This document shows positions 21,691 through 33,900 of a DNA stretch of 64,000 nt, piece by piece (positions within the stretch are counted from its first letter, which is position 1; each line of letters starts with the position of its first letter). A program made the position numbers and the translations under genes. The DNA is from Musa acuminata AAA Group (taxonomy: Eukaryota; Streptophyta; Magnoliopsida; Zingiberales; Musaceae), in NCBI RefSeq assembly GCF_036884655.1, contig NC_088344.1, forward strand, positions 34,162,501-34,226,500. Reading direction: 5' to 3'. The notes below the pieces were generated by a model, which was not told the DNA's origin, did not search any database, and saw only the letters and a list, made by a program, of their open reading frames with translations.

Positions 21691-24289
21691 AAGATGACTA
21701 AAACTATCCGTAAGTATCAAGGATAATGACGTACAAATCAATTTTCAATCATTCCTCTTTATTCGTAGTTATATAAATCAATTTGAGATAAAATAAATAT
21801 GTTTTTGAAATAAAAATGACTTAATGAGAATATCTATAATTTATTCATCGACATTATAATACTTTATTATTATAACTCCACTTACTATAATATTTCGGAT
21901 GAAATGATAACATATTTTTATATATTTCATTCTTCTGATTGGATTCTATCATTGAAACTAACTTTGTTGTTACAAAATATTTTTTTTTTTTCTCAATTAA
22001 AACTTTTGAAAAAAAATTTAAACCATATTATTTGACAAACTGATGATGTTCTAACTACATATTCTACTTTCGATGTTGACAATATATTTATTGTTTGCTT
22101 CTTTAAGTTTTAAGATATGGTTGGGGTAAAATGTTGGTTGAAGTTTTTTTTTTTTCTATTATCCAAATCTTTTACCTGATCACAATCAACCAAATAATTT
22201 ATATTTAAGATTATAAGAATACTAAATATCAATTCCAATAACATAACGTATAATTCTCTTAACATCTCCCAAATGATGTTTACTTTAATTATATATAAAC
22301 CTGGATATTACACTAATCATAGAAAATAATATCTTATTGAGTATGAGTTAGATCACATCTCTAATTAAACTTATGTTGTATCTTACATTTGTTAAGTAAA
22401 TATCATCTTTAAATTTTAATTTCTTATTTATATTCTTAGGTGTTATAATAGATTTATAATTAAATGATGTAAGACTTTTTAAGTAGATGTATTGCATATC
22501 TTTTTTTTTATGAAATAAAAGCTTTATCTAATCCTTATTTTATCTTCAATATAAGAAAATAGTACAATAGACCTAAATATGATATTTCAAACTTATTCAT
22601 TATATATTTCTTTAGAATTAGATGAACTCATATATATAATATTATTGATATAAAGATAACCCAAGATTATGTTTGTCTTCCTTTTTTATATAAAAAATAG
22701 GTTCATTATTACTCCTCAAAGTCAATTTTGCTGCATCATACAATTAGAGCTTGTTTAAGCATATAAATAGTTTTTATATTTTTTTTTCTTTATGTCCTTT
22801 AACCAAAAAAAACCTAAGAGTTAAGTAATAATTTTTTTTTTCTAAGTTTTCACTTAAAAACATATATTTTACATCAAATTAACAAATAAACTAATACAAG
22901 TGAGTAGTTAAAGTCAAAAAAAAATTCTCACGGTTTTAAATCTAGCAATCGGAGAAAATATATCATTAAAATTAATGTATTATTATTATGAATATTCTTT
23001 TTATATAAGTGTGTTTTTGGATACATCTCTCTGTATTATATTTTATTTTGAATACCTATTTCAATTTAATAGTTTTTTTTCTTTTAGTAGATTTATTAGC
23101 TCTTACGTTTCATTCTTCTCAATTGATTTGATTTTCTTCTTTATTATTTTTTATCATTCTTTTTCTTTAACTGCTTTCTCAAAGTTAGTAGAAGATTTGA
23201 ATTAAACAAAATAAATATTAAATCATAAATTTTTGTTAGTGATTTAAATTTTTCTGAAGAGGTTTCATCTAAGAAATTATTTGATAAATCTAAATTGCTA
23301 TTTATTGAGGCTAATGATGAACTTGTTAGAGTTGTATTAACTACTTGATTGTGCAAACTATTTAATTATATTAAAATATAAATTTATTTTTTACTATTAT
23401 CCTAATTTCGACTTGTCATTTCTTTAAATATAATATTTTTATTAATAATGACTTTGTCACTAGCAAAATTATACAATCAATATGTTTTGGATTGTCAAAA
23501 ATAATCAATTAAGATATATTTTTTTAATTTTTTATTAAGCTTATGATGATTTTATGAATTTATAAAAATATAAATAATATAACCAAAAATTTTAAATGGC
23601 TTTTACTTTTGAAGTGGAAGACTCTCTTGCGACTTAAAATATTTTTTCTTCATTTTTTCAAAGTGATTTGTTAAATCTTACTTCATATGCTTGCAAAGAA
23701 CTCATTAGTTTATTAAAAAAAAGGTAGACAAATATTTTGACTCATCAATTATAACAACAACATGATCAAATTTTAGAATTATAATCCTCAAATTTTTTAC
23801 AACAACAATATGATCATAAAGATATTTATAGTAAGATTTTATTTTACTAATAATTTTATTTATTCTAGAAAGAAAATCTTGTTGATTCATTGTTTTTCAT
23901 GAATAAAATTTCAAATTCACGAGGAAGAGTTTGAAGTCTTACCATAACTACCTTCAATGAGTTTTGAAATTCGTTTTAAAGTATTAATCAAGCTTATTTT
24001 GAGGTTATAGCTACTGTAATTTTTAGAAGATTATATTTTAGCTTGTTGAATAAAGAATAATGTTTTTAAGCTCTTTTTATTTTCCATAGTCTAATTTCTT
24101 TATTTGAATCATTAGCATATCTATTTTTTATTAAGTCTCAAAAATCTTGAAACATAAATAGAGTTTTTATCTTAATACTTTAAAATTTATAACATTTATC
24201 CAAAAAGATAAGATTAAAAAATTAAGATATAAAATTACCGAAGTCACAATTGTCTGTTCATTTCTAACTTGGCTCTAATATCACATATA

Positions 24290-24475
24290 TGAAGTAAGAA
24301 AATGACAAAAGCAAAATGCTGTATGTTTCATCAATTATGCCCTATTTATAGAATATAATGATAGAATATAATGATAACTACCTCAGTATCTCATGTCACC
24401 TATGATTAAATTAGGTATATAAATTATCTTCATGATAATAACTTCATTGATCATGGGGTAAATTAATTCTCAACA
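24290..24475 (-). repeat. 5' LTR of the copia element
   Basis: About 186 bp. On the minus strand it starts TGTTGAGAATTAATTT and ends ...CA just before the primer-binding site. It matches the degenerate copy at 21494-21690. Confidence 0.7.
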
Positions 24476-25779
24476 AATATTCATTTGTGAATTTAAAAAT
24501 ATGACTTCCATAACTAATATATATATATTTGGGATCATAAGGGCTATCACTCTTTATTAGGATTAATTTATGAAAGTGTAATCTTCCTATTCATAAAATT
24601 ACTAACATATTTTTTTTTAAAATTTTATAAATAAATATTAAATTTATTTATTATTTTTATAAATAAATATTAAATTTATTGATTATTTTTATATTTTACA
24701 TCAATAATATTCTCATACTATTTGATAAACATATTTAGTTCATCGAGAGGAAAATTAAACTACACATTTATAAGCATTTACTAGAGTCTATCCTAAATTA
24801 AAAATTATACAAGGCTCACCCAAAACAAGAAATTCATCTTTGTCCATAGTGCTATTTTTTTAGCCGATGAATTTTGTTATCTTTGCCCTAAAGATATCAA
24901 TACGCATAGAGTCTTCATGGCTTACCCTTAAAAAAATATTTATATTTATTTTTTTATCCTTGATCCCAAGGATCTCAATTCATATTTTGTCTTCACCATT
25001 TATCCTTAAAAATGTATAAATTAATTTTTCATATATGTACTCATAAGAAAATGAAGAATTATATATTAGACAATATCAGACTCATATTAAAGGTTGAAGA
25101 TTCAAAACTTCATTCGATATATTCTATAATTAAAATACTGATTTAATAATAATATATCATACCCACTTATTAAAGGTCGAGTGCTCAAAGATCTCATCTA
25201 ATATATTTTTATTAAATATATTAGCCAACTTAACTAATAAAGACTTTCAGAATATCACAACAATATATTGATCTCGAATCATACCTTCGTCACTTATCTT
25301 GACTAGCCCATCGGTCCCTCGAGTGTCGTGGTCAATTGATTTGGGCCCAATCTAAAAGCCCAAGCCCAATAAGAGCCTTAATCGAACGATCAATTCAAAG
25401 TGCATGAACGCCATCTCTGCCATAATAAATATATAAAAATAATTAATAAATGAACAAATCCTATGTGGATTTGATTCATCCTCTCATCGGCAGACATCAC
25501 GGATGCAAAGTCACACGAATAAATCTAACGATTGTGATTTCAAGTCGAAGCGGCAGAGGTCAGTGATTGAATAGCTGCCACGTTTTCAATTCAAGTGCTC
25601 TTCAACTGCAGACACTAAACGTGCCATGTCTTTCAAATAATGGTTTCAATCTCACTCCAAAGATAGGGTATGAATAATAATAATAATAATAATAGATAAA
25701 GTCACAATGGTTTCTTAGATTTGACGTATTCAAACCGTCCTCCAATAATTGTGATGGACGAGTCGATTTGATAAAGATT
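24476..25779. other. AT-rich gene-free stretch
   Basis: No gene was recognised. It contains AT-rich repeat-like DNA and a (TAA)n run at about 25672-25695. Confidence 0.4.
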
Positions 25780-26210
25780 ACTATATATTAATAATTAAAA
25801 TTTTAAGTTAGAATTATTAGATTATATGATCATGTATAAGATATATTATGAATATAATTAGATTCTAATTATGATTATCAATATAATTATGGTAGAATTT
25901 CTTGAGAGATGAATTTCTTGATGAGATGGACTATCCTAATTAATTATCCTAGATTCTTTATTTTCATCTATCCTTAATCACATAAATTATTATTCTCTTT
26001 TATCCCTCGTTCATCATTTATAATGATCCTATAAAGAATAAGAAAAAAAAGGAGAAAGTGAGTATTGTTCTTCTTAGACTTTACTATAGTTTTTGGATTC
26101 AACGATGATGTATTTGTAGATTAGATAAAAACTTTCTGAATGATATCAAAAGATACACATTTGATTTCAGATTTTAATATTAAGATTTTTTTACATAATA
26201 GTAACATTAG
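25780..26210 (+). repeat. Interspersed repeat copy 1 (possible solo LTR)
   Basis: Shares ordered blocks with 57110-57735: an early block (tatattatgaatataatta, near 25845), a middle actatagttttt/cactatagcttt block, and the terminal block tttacataatagta. The end resembles the sequence just before a copia primer-binding site, hence the solo-LTR suggestion. Confidence 0.4.
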
Positions 26211-26816
26211 AATGATTTTTAGGCTCACAAGAATCTCTACAATTTTAATATTCTCCATATAGCTCATGTCAATGTCGAGAGCTACACTGATTGAGTTTTA
26301 TATGTCAAATCATAATTTATTAACATCACATATGTATTTTTTTAAGACATAATTATCTTGAATTGATTAATAATATAATAATCTATCGTCGACTAAAAAT
26401 TATATATTATCATGATGAGAAAAAAGACATACACTTCACGTTTTTAGCAGTCCAAGAATTTCATGTTTTGTTCATCTTTTAAGACTAATATTTGTGAGAA
26501 TATTAGGTCTCAACATATAGTAATATTAAGAAATGAGTTATGTGTGCTTGGCACATTAATCACGCACATAAAAATTGATGATAAGTATAATTACTTGGTC
26601 TTTAATTATATTATGGACATGGACACATCATCAAATAAACCTCGAATATACGTGGAAAGAATCGACCAGATCAGCATTATGATTCGTATTTATGATTGAT
26701 CAATCATTAATGAAGCCCAACAAATTCATTTATATTTAAGCAAACAGAACATCTTGGGCGATTATTTTGACGATAGATGAACGTTTAATGTTCGTACTTT
26801 GATGTCATAGAAGAAG

Positions 26817-26852
<36 letters not shown>

Positions 26853-27763
26853 TGTGGTGGGTGGACAAAGGGGGTGTGGAACAGTTGATGGGTCATGTCA
26901 CAAGAAACAGTTGTGGATTGGGAGGATGCATGCGTCCAAGCCCGGTGTGTATGGGTGGACCCCCACCCACATGGGTGTTTGGGTGCATGCTGAGGAGGTG
27001 GGTCCTATTTTGACCCTATTTTATTTCAGAGGATTGCACACACAGTTACATTCACACATATACTTATATAGTTTGACTATAGCTTATGTCACCTTCCAAA
27101 AATTAAGTTTCTTCATCTGTCTTTATCCTTGCCATTCACTGAGAAAACCCACGTCAATTTATATATATATACGTGTATATATATAATTAACGTAAGAGTA
27201 GGAAGCATGTTGCATCAATTGAAGATTTGTGCTATACTTGCAAGATTTAGACATGGCATCCGCCCTTGTCTCATTCCTCGGTCAATGTCACGTCTCAAGA
27301 ACAATGCCGAGCTCCAAGATATGCTCACCGTGTTGGAATCGACATGGCACCCGTCCATGTCATGGGATTGGCCGCAATCCCCGCTACCCCATGTGCTCCT
27401 AACATGGTGGGGTCCTCCTCCCAAATCATCACCTAATCTCTAATAATTCACAGTTAATTAAAGATGTGGCTATGCTTCCCTGACTTGGTTGTCTATCACA
27501 AACAATTACGGGGGTATACTTTGGGTTTGGGTTTGAGTTTGGTTCGTAGTTAAAGCTCTACGCCTTCAGCATAACGTGATGGGTGAGATGGTCCAAACCA
27601 CGACACAGGAGGAGGCGGGCCCCACGGCATCGGGAGTTGGTACTCGCACCGCAACATTTGCATGTGCGTTGGATATGCATGCGCAGCGCAATCCGTCTCG
27701 AGACTGTGGCCGGCTTGGACATACGAACGCCCAACTTGTCTCTGCGTGCCCCACTTCTCCTCC
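26211..27763. other. Expansin upstream region
   Basis: No gene was recognised. It includes a (GA)n run at 26820-26850 and the promoter side of the expansin gene. Confidence 0.45.
26820..26850. repeat. (GA)n microsatellite
   Basis: An uninterrupted GA dinucleotide run about 1 kb upstream of the expansin start. Confidence 0.9.
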
Positions 27764-27770
27764 TATAAAT
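27764..27770 (+). promoter_or_regulatory. TATA box of the expansin gene
   Basis: TATAAAT lies 63 bp upstream of the expansin ATG and is followed by a C/T-rich leader, consistent with a core promoter. Confidence 0.7.
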
Positions 27771-27826
27771 GCGCTCCCTCCCCCCTCCTTCCCATTTCAT
27801 CAAACACCTGCGGCGCACGTTCTCCG

Positions 27827-28767
27827 ATGGCATCACCAAACTCCTCCCTCTCCAATGCCGTCTTCCTCTTCTCTTCCCTCGGCTTTCTCGTCGCCGGGGC
27901 CTCCGGGTACTCCGGGTGGGAGAGCGCCCACGCCACGTTCTACGGCGGGGGCGACGCTTCCGGCACCATGGGTAACTAGCTGCCCTTTATGTCTCTCTCT
28001 CTCTCTCCGTCAGTACGTATGGCGAGTGCTGCGGTTATATTGCTGCTGCCTTTGTGTGAATGGCAGGTGGAGCGTGTGGGTATGGCAACCTTTATAGCCA
28101 AGGCTATGGCACGAACACGGCGGCGCTGAGCACGGCGCTGTTCAACGACGGGCTCAGCTGCGGATCCTGCTACGAGCTGAAGTGCGACGACGACCCGCGG
28201 TGGTGCCTCCCGGGGTCGATCGTGGTCACCGCCACCAACTTCTGCCCGCCCAACAACGCGCTTCCGAGCGACAATGGCGGGTGGTGCAACCCGCCTCGCC
28301 CCCACTTCGACATGGCCCAGCCGGCCTTCCTCCAGATCGCGCAGTACCGCGCCGGGATCGTGCCGGTGGCCTTCAGAAGGTGAGCTCCTTTCCCCCCCGA
28401 GACCCACGCGGCGCCACCACGTCCGCGACATCTCTCACTGATGTGCCTGCGATGCCGCTGCAGGGTGCCGTGCGTGAAGAAGGGCGGGGTCAGGTTCACC
28501 ATCAACGGCCACTCCTACTTCAACCTGGTGCTGATCACCAATGTCGCGGGCGCCGGCGACGTGCACTCCGTGTCCATCAAGGGCTCCAAGACCGGGTGGC
28601 AGGTGATGTCCCGCAACTGGGGCCAGAACTGGCAGAGCAACTCCTACCTCGACGGCCAGAGCCTCTCCTTCCGCATCACCGCCAGCGACGGCCGCACCAT
28701 CACCAGCTTCAACGTCGCCCCCGCCGGCTGGCAGTTCGGCCAGACCTTCGAGGGCGGCCAGTTCTGA
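27827..28767 (+). CDS. EXPA: Alpha-expansin (EXPA)
   Basis: Secreted wall-loosening protein that disrupts cellulose-hemicellulose contacts during acid growth, with no known hydrolytic activity. Exons 27827-27971, 28067-28379 and 28464-28767 join in phase (253 residues). Residues ~1-27 form a signal peptide. The first domain (double-psi beta-barrel) contains [20 protein letters not shown], its cysteines ([10 protein letters not shown]) and the HFD motif ([10 protein letters not shown]). The second domain (expansin CBM63-type) contains [20 protein letters not shown] and the tryptophans of [12 protein letters not shown]. The protein ends [12 protein letters not shown], the standard alpha-expansin C-terminus. 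Exon sequence is strongly GC-biased while the introns are short. Conservation with canonical EXPAs is high throughout and nothing is missing; the subfamily number is not assigned. Confidence 0.97.
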
Positions 28768-30960
28768 CCTCCATCACTCCCATTCTTCCACCCACCAACC
28801 ATCGCAGCAGGAAGAGAGAGAAGAAACCTCTTCAAACACTATATATACATACATATTATGGGTGTGTGAGAGAGAGATGATGCCAAGGCCGAGGTTGCTT
28901 GATGAGCACCCGCCAATGCCTTCTCTTACAAGTAGAGACGTATCATATGATGCTGGTCTTAATTAGCTTATAAGGATTGCAGGCAATAGTACTACTCTAT
29001 TATTCCTCATCAAATGGATGAGAGATGGCTGTGGGGAGAGGCAACTGTACTCGTGTGTTGTGGCAAGACACTCATGAAATATATGAAACATGCATTGCTT
29101 GTCGTTTGGCACCTCACTCTCTCCTTTCTTGATCTCTTCCAACATGTGACCAAGAAGGAATTGTCATCTTCTTCACAGGGCTATTAGTTTCCACCATTGA
29201 CATCATATTCTTACGCTTCAAACTCCCAAGTATATATTTAGACCTCATTACATTGCACCAGGTTGACAAATCATGAATGCATGCTTCTGTCATCTTAACA
29301 GGTCTACTTTGACTGGATCAAAAGAAGGATACCAAAGTCAAAGAAACACTTCATTGTTGCCTTGATATCCAAGTCTTAACCGATGAAGAAAGAAGAAAGA
29401 AATGAAAGACTAAGGAAGGATACCATATAATAATAGCTAAATGCAAATACTAAATCTCTCTTCTCTCCTTTCTGGAACTACTTCAGATGCATCTCTCATC
29501 AAAATTTTATATAATAACTAAATCCTAATTCAGAAAGTTTCTTCCCATTCTTGAATTACTTGTCTATTCAAGTAATTTGGATTATATTAGGAATCCAAAA
29601 GATAATTGCCAATCATAACATCCATCTTACAACGAAGTCTATATTTTTATTTTCTTTGATAGCACTAAATCTGAGCAATAATTCTTTATCGTTTGTGTTT
29701 TAGTGAATACATATTTTGTTTTGTCATGAATATAATTCTTGTGAGAATAAAATTAGCAACTCCATGAATAAATATGATTATGATGCTTTGTTGTTTGGTA
29801 TTGGATGGAAATGATTTCTAAAATAGCTGTTCCTTTTTTTTTTTCTTAAGGAGAAAAATGTTAAATATATGATACAATTTATGAGCCAAAAGATGTCAAA
29901 TACACTTTAAATGTGGAAAAAATAAATCATATTTTCACATGAAACCAAAATAAAAATAAAAAGGGTAATCATCTAAATTTATCTTGTTTTCAAAGAAAAA
30001 AATAAATAGATGAATTCCAGGAAAAAACCCACTTGTATGCAAGTATCTGAAATTAGTGTTGATATAATATTATAGATTTATTTTTATAAAATATTTTTTT
30101 GATAATTTTTTTTCTAAATTATCTAATTAATAATTGGAGTCGATTCAAATAAATTTGGACCGGTTTGAAATTTGCTGAACCAACCCCAATGAACCAAGTC
30201 TATAGGCCAAATCAATTAAAACCAAAAGCACCACATATATATAAATATAAATATAAATATATATATATAATAATAATAATAATAATATTTCTCATATTAA
30301 TAGTATTTGTCTCTTTTTTTTATTGCTTACAAAGTTGCAACGAAAATTCCAAGCTTAGCGACAACACCACCACCACATGAACCGTTGTCAAGGAGTCCGA
30401 GGTGGGTCCCACGTGACGTGGAGGTAAAACAAATATAAAATTGAAAATAACAACAACAACAAAAAAGAGTCAATTTAAAACGCTATCTACTTCATTTTAC
30501 CTTAAAAAAAAGACCATAATTAATATTTTCTGCATATTTCGACCCAAAAATAGGAAAAAGAGAGCAGGAAAAATAAGTCGGAAAAAGAGACGTTTGGGAA
30601 GCGTTCCCCTTTATAATTTACAATTTATAATTATATTATATATATATATATATATATTTTTGGCCTTTTTTAATCACACGCAGCCAAGGGGTTTTCGTCC
30701 GAGCACAGGGAACCGATCCCATACGAAACCTCGAATAGCCTCCCAATCCCTAAACCCGCCCCGATTCCGCCCCCTTCCCCCAATTCCGTCGCCGAAATCC
30801 CGCCTCCAATTCCGATCGACTCCCGATCTTGCTAGGGGAGTATCTCCTCTTAATTCCGTCCATCTGTCGGTCTGTCGCCCTGACCCTTCCGCCGTTTCGA
30901 GTCGCCGTCGGTTAGAAGGCTTGGGACCGCGTGGGTGTTCCGGATTGAATTCGTCTTGGA
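28768..30960. other. Gene-free stretch between expansin and nucleotidyltransferase
   Basis: Expansin 3' region, then AT-rich DNA with short (AT)n/(TAA)n runs (30236-30290, 30636-30658), then the GC-rich leader (30680-30960) of the next gene. No other gene was seen. Confidence 0.5.
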
Positions 30961-33900
30961 ATGGGAGATCTGCAGTCGTGGCCGCCGCTGGACAACGGCG
31001 ACGCGGCTGGGGGGCACCACTCGCCGCGGGCGCAATTGCAGGAGCCTAATCCCCACCCCTCGATGATCAGGGCCGAGAACTGGCGACGGGCCGAGGAGGC
31101 CACTCGAGAGGTCCTGCGGTGTATCCGGCCGACGGTGGTCTCCGAACAGAGGCGGAAGGCCGTCGTGGATTACGTACAGCAGCTGCTCAGGACGCGCATC
31201 CCGAGTGATGTGAGTCTTTTGTACTTGGTTTTTTTCTGTCCGATCTTTTATGGCGATGTCTAAATGCCTTCTATCTGCTGACTTTGTTATTTTTTCTTTT
31301 TTTTGGTTAAATTTGGTATTTTTCTTGTGCATTTTTGGTTCTTTACAGTGGGGGATACTTGATCTGGGCGGCCCTTTTTCAATTGTAGTTCGTAAATGTT
31401 TTTGCAGTATGCATGACGGTTGTGGTTCACGTCTCCCTCACTGTGTCTTCGCGTTGTTTTTTGAATTGTGTATTTGTTAGGTGTTCATTGAGTGTGGTGA
31501 TTTCTTTTTCGCACTTCCTTAAGTGATAATTGAGTTATTACTTTAACTTTTACTTCTATAAATCAGGTCGCATGCTGTTCTACATGGAACATCGCAGTTC
31601 TTACCCTGATTGCGCCTTTGTGGATTATCCTTTGCAAAGTTAGATGTTTTTTGTAACTTATTTATATTGTAGAATATTCATGATACGCCATGATCTGCCA
31701 CAGCTTCCTCGGTACAAATTTTGCCTATTTGTTGTTATTATCTTTTAAAAGAAACATATATTCCTGCACCTTCTTAGCATTAACTCCTCTTCTGCACTTC
31801 TTATGATCTTGACCATTTGAAAATGTAGGTTTGATGACAGGAATAGACGATTCTAAATGTTGTTTTCGTGACCGCATTGTTGTTTATGTGGTTCTGCTAA
31901 ATGTATTAGTGTTTAAAATTGTACTCAATTTTGTTTTAACAGTCTTTATTGCTAATGCAAATTCTATCAGGTGTTCCCATTTGGATCAGTTCCCCTGAAG
32001 ACATATCTTCCTGATGGAGATATTGACCTTACTGCTCTTGGTTTTCCAAACACTGAAGATGCTTTGGCAAATGAAGTGTGTTCTGTTCTTGGAGAAGAAG
32101 AACGGAATAAGGATGCCGAGTTTGAAGTGAAGGATGTACAACTCATTCGTGCTGAGGTTCTTCAGCCTGCTGATTTCAGTTTAATGTCCTATTCATGTGA
32201 CGTTTCATTTATAATGGATCATGAACTATTATTAGTGCTGTATGTTTAGCTTGGATCTGTATCTTCTTTTCAGAATTTAACCAAAAAAGAAATGGAGGTG
32301 GATTTGAATAACTTATACACTCTCTAGGTTGAGAGAAGAGAATTGGAGAAGACAAAGGGAAGAGGAAATAAATATGGTGATTTTTATTTTGACCCCATTT
32401 TTTAATTCTCTTTGAAAAGAAGTGAGAGAAATGGGATAAAGAAAATCTTTTAGTGCTCCATTTTTCTTATCTTCTATATTTTTAAAAAGTAGGGAGATGT
32501 CTTTATTGTCTTTTCTTTTCCTCTCCCAATCAAATTTGAGCCTCAGGCATATGGTTGGATATTATACAAAAAGAAAAATCACCACATGATATGTTTTCCA
32601 TCACAAGGTGCATATTGTCTTGTTTATGATCCATAGTTTTATAAGGCTGTGATTTTGTCAAATCATGCCTCCACATTGTGCATCAGGGCAGACAGTGATA
32701 ACAGACCCTTACAGCTATGTTGATAGGAGGTCTGCAATAATCATGTTTTTGAGTCTTATGATGTGAATTTCTGTGGGCAGGTTAAACTTGTCAAATGCAT
32801 CGTGCAGAATATTGTGGTGGATATCTCATTCAATCAGATTGGTGGGCTTTGTACACTTTGCTTTCTTGAGAAGGTAGTGTCAAAAGTTTGCTGGTGCAAC
32901 TTCAGAAATCTGACCTTTTATTTCCTTCCAAGACACAAGAACTCTTGAAGATGACATCAGATGTTATTGCTCATATGAATTTTCATTCTTGGCAGAAAAT
33001 TTTATATCCAGTGCTGTCTTGTAGGTTGACCGAAAAATTGGGAAAAATCATCTTTTCAAACGCAGTATAATATTGATCAAAGCTTGGTGTTATTATGAAA
33101 GTCGCATTCTTGGAGCTCATCATGGTCTGATTTCGACATATGCATTGGAGATTTTAGTATTGTATGTCTTCCATCTATTCCATAATTATTTAGATGGCCC
33201 TTTGGCGGTGAGTGTTCCAAGAAATAAACACCTCATACCTAAAATTTCAGTTTTCTTTTTTACTTATATTTTTTTGCAATGGGTTTTTGGGCAATAAACA
33301 TCTTGTATTTCTTATGAGGGGCTGTCATTTTCCAGGTTCTATACATGTTTTTGGACTACTATAGCAAATTTAATTGGGAGAAATACTGTGTCAGTTTAGA
33401 TGGTCCTGTTTCTGTTTCTTCGCTACCAGAGCTAGTCGGTAAGCAGACTAAGTGTTACTAGTCATGGCAATTGTATAAGACTGTAACTGCTTGGTGACCA
33501 GTTCGATTATTCTTTCACAGTGGAACCACCAGAATCTAATGGGAGCTGTTTACTACTTAATGAGGAATTTATTAAAGAATGCACAGAAATGTTTTCAGTT
33601 CCATCTAGAACATATGGAAATAATTACCAGGTATTCACTCAGAAGCATCTAAACATAGTTGATCCTTTGAAACGAAACAATAATCTTGGACGAAGTGTTA
33701 GCAAAGGTACGTGAATTTTTTCCTTCTGCTTAGTTCTAGTGGATTGCAGTATTGCAAAAGAATTTGAAGACCTTTTATTAAGTTGTTCCTTATATTCTTT
33801 TTTTATTACAGGTAACTTCTACCGTATTCGCAGTGCATTTACTTATGGTGCTCGAAAACTTGGTCAGATACTTCTATTGCCTTCTGAAAGTATTGGAAAT

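Larger units (their letters stand above)
21494..24475 (-). mobile_element. Degenerate Ty1/copia LTR retrotransposon
   Basis: Read on the minus strand the order is 5' LTR (24475-24290, starting TGTTGAGAATTA), a primer-binding site resembling initiator tRNA-Met (24283-24271, tgatattagagcc), gag remnants at 23930-23700 (INKIISKIKSY, LSTFFLIN), reverse-transcriptase remnants (HLGDVKRIIRYVIG, near 22290), RNase H remnants (LSTSKVEYVVRTSS, near 22050), and a 3' LTR remnant at about 21690-21494. The LTRs match over blocks such as tatttatagaatataat and aaattatctt. The interior is only about 2.6 kb and full of stops and frame changes, so it is dead and probably internally deleted. Ty1/copia assignment rests on gag and RNase H similarity and the Met-type primer site. 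Confidence 0.85.

Noticed and set aside
23144..23890. Short open frames read as host genes
   Set aside because: They fall inside the decayed copia element and match its gag region.
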